Source: Dactylosporangium vinaceum
GTDB lineage: Bacteria; Actinomycetota; Actinomycetes; Mycobacteriales; Micromonosporaceae
Length of the DNA: 64,000 nucleotides
Assembly: GCF_019904175.1 (NCBI RefSeq)
Contig: NZ_CP061913.1
Location: 9,982,001 to 10,046,000 of the forward strand
Direction of reading: 5' to 3'
The notes below the pieces were generated by a model. That model was not told the DNA's origin, did no database searches, and worked only from the letters and a program-made list of their open reading frames with translations. The translations under genes were made by a program, and so were the position numbers. Shown piece by piece: positions 50,342 through 58,372 of this stretch (positions within the stretch are counted from its first letter, which is position 1; the number at the start of each line of letters is the position of its first letter).

Positions 50342-50384
50342 GCTGCGTGGCCCCTCTCCTGCGCTGCGCCCCGTCCCGGACCAC

Positions 50385-50981
50385 TCAGTCCCCCTGATAG
50401 CGCTGCTCGCGCCACGGGTCTCCGTAGTTGTGGTAGCCGGCCGCCTCCCAGAACCCCGGCTCGTCCTGCAGCATCATCCGCAGCTCGTGGATCCACTTCG
50501 CGGACTTCCAGAGGTACAGGTGCGGCACCAGGAGCCGGGCCGGCCCGCCGTGCTCCGGACTCAGCTCCTCGCCGTCGTAGCGGTAGGCCACCCACGCCTG
50601 CCCGTCGAGCAGGTCTTCCAGCGGCACGTTCGTGGTGTACCCGTCGTAGGAGCGGGCCATGACGTAGTCCGCGGCCGTGTCGACGTCCTCGAGCAGCGTG
50701 TCAACCGCGACGCCCCGCCAGCCGGTCTGCAGCTTCGACCACTTCGTGACGCAGTGGATGTCGACAGTCACGTCCTCGTAGGGCAGGGCGGTGAACTCGG
50801 CCCAGTTCCAGCTCTTCGCCTCCCCCGTCTCGGTGGTGACGACGAACTCCCAGCGCTCGGTCCTGATCCGCGGTGTCGGACCGGCCGACAGGACCGGGAA
50901 GTCGTGGGCCAGGTACTGCCCCGGCGGCAGGTCCGGCTTCCCACCGCGCCGCCCCTGAAAACCCGGCGTCACAATGCTCAT
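50385..50981 (-). CDS. Sulfite-oxidase-like molybdopterin-dependent oxidoreductase
   Basis: A 198-residue protein made only of the molybdopterin-binding domain of the sulfite oxidase/MsrP family. The molybdenum-ligating cysteine is in DIHCVTKWSKLQTGWRG; other conserved parts are YTTNVPLEDLLDGQAWVAY, GGPARLLVPHLYLWKSAKW. No Tat signal, heme or dimerisation domain is present, so it is cytoplasmic and short. It was chosen to start at MSIVTPGF (GGAGG 8 nt upstream). The paired flavoreductase gene follows. Substrate unknown (a sulfoxide, sulfite or N-oxide is possible). Confidence 0.9.
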   Translation of the reverse strand: MSIVTPGFQGRRGGKPDLPPGQYLAHDFPVLSAGPTPRIRTERWEFVVTTETGEAKSWNWAEFTALPYEDVTVDIHCVTKWSKLQTGWRGVAVDTLLEDVDTAADYVMARSYDGYTTNVPLEDLLDGQAWVAYRYDGEELSPEHGGPARLLVPHLYLWKSAKWIHELRMMLQDEPGFWEAAGYHNYGDPWREQRYQGD

Positions 50982-51047
50982 GACGACACCTCCGCAAGCT
51001 CCGGCGACGCCACGAGCCAAAACTGTGCCTTCCGAATCGCGGCCACT

Positions 51048-51077
51048 CCGCTCCGCTGCGTACCGCTCCGCTGCGTA
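51048..51077. repeat. 15-bp direct repeat
   Basis: CCGCTCCGCTGCGTA occurs twice back to back (51048-51062 and 51063-51077) in the 150-bp divergent region between the molybdopterin oxidoreductase and amidotransferase genes. Confidence 0.6.
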
Positions 51078-51118
51078 CCGCTCATGCGCCTATCCTGCCC
51101 TGCTTCTGCGCCGCTGGA

Positions 51119-51124
51119 TATTGT
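51119..51124 (+). promoter_or_regulatory. Probable -10 box for the leaderless amidotransferase-glnE operon
   Basis: TATTGT ends 7 nt before the GTG at 51132. It would transcribe the amidotransferase gene and overlapping glnE. Confidence 0.5.
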
Positions 51125-51131
51125 CAACGGT

Positions 51132-51920
51132 GTGACGAACGGCAACCTCGCCCTCGTGGTCGAGAACGACCCCTCCGACGGACCCGCCCGGCTCGGCGAC
51201 TGGCTGGAGTCGGGCGGCTTGCGGCTGCAGATCGTGCGGCCGCACGCCGGCGACCCGCTGCCGGCGAACCTCGACGGATTCGCCGCGCTCGTCGTGCTCG
51301 GCGGCGAGCAGGACGCCTTCCCGGACGCCGCGGGCGAGCGGGCCGCGCCCTGGTTCGACGAGCTCGACGGGCTGTTGCGCAAGGCGGTGCGGTACAGGAT
51401 CCCGACCCTGGCGGTCTGTCTTGGCGCGCAGCTGCTCGCGAACGCCCACGGTGGCACCGTCGAGCGCAGCGCCGCCGGGCCCGAGATCGGCGTCAAGCTC
51501 GTCGCCCGCCGCGACGTCGCCGACCAGGACCCCATCTTCGCGGCGGTGCCCTTCGCGCCGGACGTCTTCCAGTGGCACGTCGACGAGATCGTCGAGCTGC
51601 CGCTGAACGCCACGCTGCTGGCGGCGTCGACGAACTACCCGGTCCAGGCGTACCGCCTCGGGCCCAACGCGTGGGGCCTGCAGTTCCACATCGAGTGTGA
51701 CCTGCCCATGTTCGCGCAGTGGGCGATGGATGGCGTGCACACGCTCGGCGAGCTCGGGCTCGACCCGATCGAGCTGCTGGAGCGGGCCGAGGCCGCCCTC
51801 GACGACATCGAGGAGGTCTGGAAGCCGTTCGCGGAGCGGTTCGCCGCCGTCGCGCTCGGCCGCACGCCCCCCGCCGGCGAGGGCGGCCTGCGCTCCCTGC
51901 CGCTGCTCGGGCCGCGTTGA
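51132..51920 (+). CDS. Class I glutamine amidotransferase-like protein
   Basis: A 262-residue stand-alone type-1 glutamine amidotransferase domain. The nucleophile Cys is in LAVCLGAQLLANAHGG, the His-Glu pair in WGLQFHIECDLP, and the oxyanion region in ALVVLGGEQDAFPD. Such GMP-synthase-like single-domain proteins include gamma-glutamyl hydrolases of polyamine or glutathione catabolism. Because GlnA2 nearby may make gamma-glutamylpolyamines, hydrolysis of gamma-glutamyl bonds is a reasonable guess. Its stop TGA overlaps the glnE ATG (ATGA-like TGATG), so it is coupled to glnE. Confidence 0.88.
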   Translation: MTNGNLALVVENDPSDGPARLGDWLESGGLRLQIVRPHAGDPLPANLDGFAALVVLGGEQDAFPDAAGERAAPWFDELDGLLRKAVRYRIPTLAVCLGAQLLANAHGGTVERSAAGPEIGVKLVARRDVADQDPIFAAVPFAPDVFQWHVDEIVELPLNATLLAASTNYPVQAYRLGPNAWGLQFHIECDLPMFAQWAMDGVHTLGELGLDPIELLERAEAALDDIEEVWKPFAERFAAVALGRTPPAGEGGLRSLPLLGPR

Positions 51921-54811
51921 TGGACCCGATCAAGGTCAGCCCCGCCCACCTGGCCCGCTACGGGTTCGCCGACAACGAGCGCTCCGCCGCCGCCCTCGGC
52001 CCCGAGGGGCTGCGCCTGTGGGACCCGGCCACCCGCCGCCCGGCCGACGACGACGCCGCCGCGGTCCTCGACACCCTGTACTTCGCGGCCGACCCCGACC
52101 TCGCCCTCTTCCAGCTGCACCGGCTCGTCGAGGCGGCCGGCGAGGAGGTGCGCGCGGCGGTCCTGACCGACAGGGCACTGCGGCGGCGGCTGATCGGCGT
52201 GCTCGGCGTCTCCGCGACCCTGGGCGACCTGCTGGTGGCCAACCCCGCGGAGTGGCGCGAGCTGGCCGGCGAGCAGAACACGCGGGCCGCGGGCTTCTCC
52301 ACGCGCGACGTGTCGACAGTGCCGCTCCTGCGCAGTGGGTACCGCCGGGAGCTCCTGCGGATCGTCGCCGCCGACCTGACCGCGGCGGCCGATGTCGAGG
52401 TCACCATGCGGCGGCTGACCGAGCTGGCCGACGCGACGTTGCAAGCGGCGCTGGCCATCGCCACGGCGGAGCGGGGCGCGGACGAGTGCCGGCTCGCCGT
52501 CATCGCGATGGGCAAGTGCGGCGGCCGCGAGCTCAACTACGTCAGCGACGTCGACGTCGTCTTCGTGGCCGAGCCGGTCGAGGAGGGCGCCGACGTCGAG
52601 AAGGCGATGCGCGCGGGCAGCGCCCTGGCCGCCCGGATGATGGAGATCTGCGGCTTCGTGGCCTGGCCGGTCGACGCCGCGCTGCGCCCCGAGGGCAGCC
52701 GGGGCGCGCTGGTGCGCACCGTCGCCTCGCACCTGGCGTACTACAAGAAGTGGGCCAAGACCTGGGAGTTCCAGGCGCTGCTGAAGGCCCGCCCGGCGGC
52801 CGGGGACATCGCGCTGGGCGAGCAGTGGCTGGCCGAGCTGCAGCCGCTCATCTGGTCGGCGGCCGAGCGGCCCGAGGCGGTGGACGAGGTCCGGGCCATG
52901 CGCCGCCGGATCATCGAGGCGATCCCGCGGGCCGAGATGGACCGGGAGATCAAGCGGGGGCCGGGCGGGCTGCGGGACATCGAGTTCGCGGTGCAGCTGC
53001 TCCAGCTGGTGCACGGGCGGGCCGACGAGTCGCTGCGCACGCCGACCACGCTCGCCGGGCTGCGCACGCTCATCGAGGGCGGCTACGTGGGGCTGGCCGA
53101 CGGTGAGGCGCTGCTGCGCGCGTACCGGTTCCTGCGCGTCGTCGAGCACCGCCTCCAGCTCCAGCGGCTCCGGCGCACCCACACCGTCCCCGACGACCCG
53201 GCCGGGCTGCGGTGGCTGGCGCACGCGCTCGGCTATCGGCCGAACGCCGCCCGCGACGCCGTGGAGTCCTTCCGCACCGAGTGGGTCCGCCACGCGGGCG
53301 AGGTCCGCCGCCTGCACGCCAAGCTCTTCTACCGCCCGCTGCTGGAGGCGGTCGCCCGCGTCCCCACCGAGCAGCTCCGGCTGCGCCCGGACGCCGCCCG
53401 CGCCCGCCTCGACCTGCTGGGCTTCGCCGACCCGGCGGGCGCGCTGCGGCACATCGAGGCCCTGACCGGCGGCGTGTCCCGCACGGCGGCCATCCAGCGC
53501 CAGCTGCTCCCGGCCATGCTCAGCGAGTTCGCCGACGCGCCCGAGCCGGACCGCGGCCTCCTGGCCTACCGCCAGGTCTCGGAGAAGCTCGGGAACACGC
53601 CGTGGTACCTGCGGCTGCTGCGCGACGAGGGCCCGGTCGCGCTGCGCCTGGCCCGGCTGCTCGCCCTGTCCCGATACGTCACCGACCTGCTCATCCACGA
53701 CCCGGAGGCGCTGCGGCTGCTGGCCGACGACACCGAGCTGCAGCCCCGCAGCGCCGAGGTCCTCACGGAGGGCTTCGCCGCCGCGGCCGCCCGCCACCCC
53801 GACCCGGAGACCGCCATCAACGCGGTCCGTGCCCTGCGCCGCCGCGAGCTGTTCCGCATCGCCTGCGCCGACCTGCTCGGCATCCTGGACGTCACAGTGG
53901 TCGGCGACGCGCTGTCGGCGGTGACCGACGCGACGCTGCGGGCCACGCTCGGGGTCACGTCGGCCGGCGCTCCCGACCTGGCGTTCGCCATCATCGGGAT
54001 GGGCCGCCTGGGCGGCTCCGAGACCAGCTACCCCTCCGACGCCGACGTGCTGTTCGTCTGCGACGGCGACGCCAAGACCGCGCTCACCATCGCGGAGGAG
54101 CTCCGGCGCCTGCTGGCCCGCCCGGCCCACGACCCGCCGCTGGGCGTGGACGCCGACCTGCGTCCGGAGGGCCGGCAGGGGCCGCTGGTGCGCAGCCTGG
54201 GGGCGTTCGAGCAGTACTACGCACGCTGGTCGAAGGTCTGGGAGGCGCAGGCCCTGCTGCGGGCCCGGCACGTCGCGGGGTCACCCGACCTCGGGGCCCG
54301 GTTCCTGGCGCTCGCCGACTCGAAGCGGTACCCCCAGGGTGGGCTCACGCGCGACCAGGTCCTCGAGATCCGGCGGTTGAAGGCGCGGGTGGACAGCGAG
54401 CGGCTGCCGCGCGGCGCCGACCCGGCCACGCACACGAAGCTCGGCCGCGGTGGGCTGGCCGATGTGGAGTGGACGGTGCAGCTCCTGCAGTTGCAGCACG
54501 GGCATGCGGTGGCCGGGCTGCGGACGCCGCGGACGCTCGACGCGCTGCACGCGGCCGTCGCGGCCGGGCTGCTCGACCGGATGGACGCCGCGGAGCTGGA
54601 GTCGGCGTGGCGGCAGGCGTCGCGGGTGCGAAACCTGCTGACGCTGGTCCGGGGGCGGGCCACCGACCAGATCCCTCGGCAGGGGCCGGACCTGGCGGCC
54701 GCGGCGGCAGCCCTGAACCCGGGGACCGAGCCGCAGGAGTTCCTGGACGAGTACCTGCGGGTGGCCCGGCGCGCCCGCGCGGTGGTGGAGCGCGTCTTCG
54801 ACGGCGCCTGA
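51920..54811 (+). CDS. glnE: Bifunctional glutamine synthetase adenylyltransferase/adenylyl-removase
   Basis: A 963-residue two-domain nucleotidyltransferase that attaches and removes AMP on Tyr402 of GlnA1. The N-terminal catalytic site is IAMGKCGGRELNYVSDVDVVF and the C-terminal one is IGMGRLGGSETSYPSDADVLF; each has the GxGxxGxxExxxxSDxD pattern. Each is followed by the family helical regions (KRGPGGLRDIEFAVQLLQL, LGRGGLADVEWTVQLLQLQ). The ATG overlaps the amidotransferase stop by one nucleotide. In Mycobacterium glnE is essential and lies between glnA1 and glnA2, as here. Confidence 0.95.
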   Translation: MDPIKVSPAHLARYGFADNERSAAALGPEGLRLWDPATRRPADDDAAAVLDTLYFAADPDLALFQLHRLVEAAGEEVRAAVLTDRALRRRLIGVLGVSATLGDLLVANPAEWRELAGEQNTRAAGFSTRDVSTVPLLRSGYRRELLRIVAADLTAAADVEVTMRRLTELADATLQAALAIATAERGADECRLAVIAMGKCGGRELNYVSDVDVVFVAEPVEEGADVEKAMRAGSALAARMMEICGFVAWPVDAALRPEGSRGALVRTVASHLAYYKKWAKTWEFQALLKARPAAGDIALGEQWLAELQPLIWSAAERPEAVDEVRAMRRRIIEAIPRAEMDREIKRGPGGLRDIEFAVQLLQLVHGRADESLRTPTTLAGLRTLIEGGYVGLADGEALLRAYRFLRVVEHRLQLQRLRRTHTVPDDPAGLRWLAHALGYRPNAARDAVESFRTEWVRHAGEVRRLHAKLFYRPLLEAVARVPTEQLRLRPDAARARLDLLGFADPAGALRHIEALTGGVSRTAAIQRQLLPAMLSEFADAPEPDRGLLAYRQVSEKLGNTPWYLRLLRDEGPVALRLARLLALSRYVTDLLIHDPEALRLLADDTELQPRSAEVLTEGFAAAAARHPDPETAINAVRALRRRELFRIACADLLGILDVTVVGDALSAVTDATLRATLGVTSAGAPDLAFAIIGMGRLGGSETSYPSDADVLFVCDGDAKTALTIAEELRRLLARPAHDPPLGVDADLRPEGRQGPLVRSLGAFEQYYARWSKVWEAQALLRARHVAGSPDLGARFLALADSKRYPQGGLTRDQVLEIRRLKARVDSERLPRGADPATHTKLGRGGLADVEWTVQLLQLQHGHAVAGLRTPRTLDALHAAVAAGLLDRMDAAELESAWRQASRVRNLLTLVRGRATDQIPRQGPDLAAAAAALNPGTEPQEFLDEYLRVARRARAVVERVFDGA

Positions 54812-54817
54812 CCGGCG

Positions 54818-56386
54818 CTAGACCCTGAAGTGGGAGACCAGCTGGCGGAGATCCTGGGACATCTGGGCCAGCTCGGCGGCGGCGCCCTTGGCCGAGCCCA
54901 CGCCCTGGGTGGTGGCGGCGGTGGCGTCGGCTACGCCGGCGATGTTGGCGGCGATCCTCTCGGCGCCGGTCGCAGCTTCGGCCACCGAGCGGCTCATCTC
55001 GGCGGTGGTGGCCGACTGCTCTTCCACGGCTGAGGCGATCGTGGCCTGGTACTGGTTGATCTCCTCCACCACGCCGCTCATGCGGCGGATGGCGTCGGCG
55101 GCGGCGGTGGTGTCGGCCTGGATGGCGGTCACCCGCTTGTGGATGTCCTCGGTGGCCTTCGCCGTCTCCTGGGCCAGGTCCTTGACCTCGTTCGCGACGA
55201 CGGCGAAGCCCTTGCCCGACTCGCCGGCCCGGGCCGCCTCGATGGTGGCGTTGAGGGCCAGCAGGTTCGTCTGCTCGGCGATGGAGGTGATGAGTTTCAG
55301 GACGTTGCCGATCTCCGTCGACGAGACGGCCAGGCGCTCGACCTTCTCGTTGGCGTCGTTCGCGTCGCGCACGGCGGCGGAGGCCACGGCGGCCGCGTCG
55401 GCGGCGTTGCGGGCGATCTCGTGGATGGAGACGCCCATCTCCTCCGCGCCGGTGGCGACCGTGCTGACGTGCCGGGAGACCTCGTGGGAGGAGGCGGAGG
55501 CGTCGCTCATCTGGTTGTTGGTGGAGTGGGCCGCCCCGGAGATCTCCTCGCTGACCCGCGAGAGCTGGCGGGAGGCGTTCGCGAGGCTGTCCGAGGAGGT
55601 ACCGACGGCGGAGATCGAGCGGCGGATGCTCGCCGTGGCCTCGTCAAGGCTCGCCGCCATCCGGCCGATCTCGTCGCGGCCGGTGACGCCGGCCTGCTGG
55701 GTCAGGTCACCCTTGGCCAGGGCCTCCAGGACCGACTGGACGCGGCGGACCGGGCGGATGATGGCCCGGCCGATCGGGATGGCGATGGCCAGGAACACGA
55801 CAAGGCCGAGGAGCAGGGCGATCGAGGTCGTCCAGCGGGCCTGCGTGCTGGTGCTCGCCATGTCGGCGCGCTCCTGGGCGGCCTGCTCGGCCAGCTTGTC
55901 CTCCAGCGCGCCGATCTTGTCGTCGACGGCGTGGTTGTTGGTGGCGATGTCGGCCTCGCGCTGCTGGACCACTGCCTGGTTGGTCTGGGCGTCCTTGACG
56001 AAGGTGTCGATGAAGGTGTTGAACTGCAGGGCGGAGGACTTGATGTCCTCGACGTCGGCCCGGACGCCGGCCGGCAGGTCGAGCGCGTCGAGCTCGGCGA
56101 TCGTGTCGGTGACCGAGGCCAGGTCGTCCGGCAGGTCCTTGAGGATGCCCGCGATGTCCTTCTCGGCCAGCGCGCGGTAGGCGTCGACCTTCAGCTCCGA
56201 CTCGCGGGTGTCCAGGTGGTGCAGCAGGCTGCTGGCGCTGTCCAGCACGTGCACGGTCTCGGCCTGGTCGCTCAGGCGGGACTGGGAGAGCAGCCCGGCG
56301 GAGCCTGTGGCCGCCGCGACCACGATCCCGGCGGCGCACAGAATGCCGATCTTCGGGGCGATGCCCAGGTTGGCGAACACGGCCAT
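54818..56386 (-). CDS. Methyl-accepting chemotaxis protein
   Basis: A ~522-residue chemoreceptor. An N-terminal helix (IGILCAAGIVVAAATGSAGL) and a second (TSIALLLGLVVFLAIAIPIG) flank a ~150-residue four-helix-bundle extracellular sensor (4HB_MCP type). A HAMP domain (IIRPVRRVQSVLEALAKGDL) and a long coiled-coil signalling domain follow. The CheA/CheW-contacting hairpin tip is EQTNLLALNATIEAARAGES then GFAVVANEV. Two ATGs 5 codons apart exist; the inner one has GGGGG upstream and is used here. It implies flagellar motility, as in zoospore-forming Micromonosporaceae. No che or fli genes are adjacent. Confidence 0.93.
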   Translation of the reverse strand: MAVFANLGIAPKIGILCAAGIVVAAATGSAGLLSQSRLSDQAETVHVLDSASSLLHHLDTRESELKVDAYRALAEKDIAGILKDLPDDLASVTDTIAELDALDLPAGVRADVEDIKSSALQFNTFIDTFVKDAQTNQAVVQQREADIATNNHAVDDKIGALEDKLAEQAAQERADMASTSTQARWTTSIALLLGLVVFLAIAIPIGRAIIRPVRRVQSVLEALAKGDLTQQAGVTGRDEIGRMAASLDEATASIRRSISAVGTSSDSLANASRQLSRVSEEISGAAHSTNNQMSDASASSHEVSRHVSTVATGAEEMGVSIHEIARNAADAAAVASAAVRDANDANEKVERLAVSSTEIGNVLKLITSIAEQTNLLALNATIEAARAGESGKGFAVVANEVKDLAQETAKATEDIHKRVTAIQADTTAAADAIRRMSGVVEEINQYQATIASAVEEQSATTAEMSRSVAEAATGAERIAANIAGVADATAATTQGVGSAKGAAAELAQMSQDLRQLVSHFRV

Positions 56387-56465
56387 GAAGACCCCCATCA
56401 CGAAAACCGGCGAGGTAGGTGCAAACCGCCCTTGCGGCGCGGAGCAGCACTCGTGATATCGGCGT

Positions 56466-57665
56466 CTAGACGGACACTTCCAGGCTTTTCAGGCCGCGGA
56501 TGACGTACCCGGGCTTGTAGACCGGATCGCTCAGCAGACGCAGACCGGGTGCTTTGGTCAGCAACGCCCCGAACGACGCGGTGAGCTCGATGCGGGCCAG
56601 CGGGGCGCCGAGGCAGTAGTGGATGCCGGCGCCGAACGAGATGTGCGGGTTGTCCCGGCGGGTGAGGTCGAGCGCCTCCGGATCCTCGAACGCGGCCGGG
56701 TCGTGGTTGGCCGAGCCGAACAGCAGCGCGACCTCCGAGCCGCGCGGGATCGCGACCCCGCGGACCTCGATGTCCTCGAGCACCCAGCGCTCGAACATCT
56801 GCAGCGGGGTGTCGAAGCGCATGAGCTCTTCTATCGCGGTACCCACCAGATCGGGTTTGGCTTTGAGCAGTTTGAGCTGCTCAGGGTGGTGCAGCAGGGC
56901 GCGCCAGCCGTTGCCCGTCACGTTGACAGTGGCCTCGTGGCCGGCGTTGAGCAGCAGGACGCACGTGCCGATCAGCTCGTCCTCGCTCAGCCCCTCGACC
57001 GCCGCGAGCGCGCTGACCAGGTCGTCGCGCGGGTCGTCCTTGCGGCGGCGGGCCAGGGCGCGCAGGTAGTCCGAGAACTCCTCCGACGCCCGCACCGCCG
57101 CCTCGGCCGTCTCGCGCGCGGGGTTCAGCTCGTACATCCCGCAGATCGCCGCCGACCAGGGCCGCAGCGCGTGCCGGTCGGCCTCGGGCACGCCGAGGAG
57201 CTCGGCGATGACCGTCACGGGCAGCGGCTCGGCGACCTCCGCGATGAGGTCACCGCCGCCCTTGGCGACGAACGCGTCGACCAGCTCGCCGGCCAGCCGC
57301 TCCACGACCGGCCGCAGCGCCTCGACCCGCCGCGGCGTGAACGCCTGCGAGACCAGCCGCCGCAGCCGGGTGTGGTCGGGTGGCTCCCGGTCGAGCATGC
57401 CGTTGTTGTTCAAGGTCCAGAACGGTTGCTGGTACTCCGGCCACGCGCTGCGCCCCATCTCCTCGTGTGAGGCGACGTGCAGGTAACTGCGGCCCAGCCG
57501 ACGGTCGCGCAGGAGGGCGTTGACGTCCTCGTGGCGGCTGATCAGGTACTGCCGGCTCGGCTCGAACCACAGCACCGGCGTCTCTTCGCGCATCCGCGCG
57601 TAGGCCGGATAGGGCTGCGCGACGAAGTCGGCGGACCAGGGATCGAATTCGTCACCGCGTCTCAC
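56466..57665 (-). CDS. Cytochrome P450
   Basis: A 399-residue bacterial (class I) P450 monooxygenase. The heme cysteine is in FGAGIHYCLGAPLAR, the oxygen-activating I-helix motif is LLNAGHEATVN, and the ExxR pair is in AIEELMRFDTP. An N-terminal EFDPWSADFVAQPYPAYARM is typical of CYP107-like families. GTG start overlaps the stop of the F420 reductase gene (GTGA), so the two are translationally coupled. No ferredoxin is adjacent. Substrate cannot be read from sequence. Confidence 0.93.
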   Translation of the reverse strand: MRRGDEFDPWSADFVAQPYPAYARMREETPVLWFEPSRQYLISRHEDVNALLRDRRLGRSYLHVASHEEMGRSAWPEYQQPFWTLNNNGMLDREPPDHTRLRRLVSQAFTPRRVEALRPVVERLAGELVDAFVAKGGGDLIAEVAEPLPVTVIAELLGVPEADRHALRPWSAAICGMYELNPARETAEAAVRASEEFSDYLRALARRRKDDPRDDLVSALAAVEGLSEDELIGTCVLLLNAGHEATVNVTGNGWRALLHHPEQLKLLKAKPDLVGTAIEELMRFDTPLQMFERWVLEDIEVRGVAIPRGSEVALLFGSANHDPAAFEDPEALDLTRRDNPHISFGAGIHYCLGAPLARIELTASFGALLTKAPGLRLLSDPVYKPGYVIRGLKSLEVSV

Positions 57666-58372
57666 AGGTCGGTCACCCGGATGCCCGCGTGCGCCTTGTA
57701 CCGCTTGTTGATCGCGATCAGGTTCGCCGTGAACGCCTCGATCTGCCCGGCATTGCGCAGCCGGCCGGCGAACACGCCCCGCATCCCCGCGATCCGGGTG
57801 GCCAGGGCCTGCACGTGCAGGGCGGCGTCGCGGTCGTCGCCGAGCACCAGCACGTCGAGATCGACCTCGGCCACCGCCGGGTCCGCCAGCAGCACCGCGC
57901 TGACGTGGTGAAACGCCGCACAGACGCGGGACTCGGGCAGGAGCGCCGCGGCCTGTTCGGCGGCGCTGCCCTCCTCGACGCGCAGCGGATACGGCCCCTT
58001 GTCGTCGAACCCGAGCGGGTTCACGCAGTCGACCACAATCCGGCCGCTGAGGTGCGGCGCGAGCGCGGCAAGCGTGGCCCCGTGCCCGTCCCACGGCACC
58101 GCGACGATGACGATGTCGGCCTGGCTCGCGTGCACGTTGTCGCCGCCGGTGACGCTGTCCTCGTCCTGGTTGCCACTCGGGCCGGATTCGAGCAGCTCGC
58201 GCAGCTCCTGGGCCGCCTGCTCGCCGCGCTCGGCCGAGCGCGAGCCCACGAGGACCCGCTGGCCGGCGCGGGCGAAGCGGTAGGCGAGGCCGCGGCCCTG
58301 GGGCCCGGTGCCGCCGAGGATGCCGACGGACAGGCCCGAGACGTCGGGCAGCGCGATCTGGTCGTAGCTCAT
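57662..58372 (-). CDS. npdG: NADPH-dependent F420 reductase (Fno-like)
   Basis: A 236-residue two-electron shuttle enzyme between coenzyme F420 and NADP. The N-terminal GILGGTGPQGRGLAYRFAR binds NADP, followed by VLVGSRSAERGEQAAQE, DIVIVAVPWDG and IVVDCVNPLGFDDKGPYPL typical of F420:NADPH oxidoreductases. The ATG overlaps the stop of the upstream RNase gene and its stop overlaps the P450 start, so three genes form one coupled operon. F420 fits an actinomycete; it may feed reductases elsewhere. Confidence 0.9.
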   Translation of the reverse strand: MSYDQIALPDVSGLSVGILGGTGPQGRGLAYRFARAGQRVLVGSRSAERGEQAAQELRELLESGPSGNQDEDSVTGGDNVHASQADIVIVAVPWDGHGATLAALAPHLSGRIVVDCVNPLGFDDKGPYPLRVEEGSAAEQAAALLPESRVCAAFHHVSAVLLADPAVAEVDLDVLVLGDDRDAALHVQALATRIAGMRGVFAGRLRNAGQIEAFTANLIAINKRYKAHAGIRVTDL

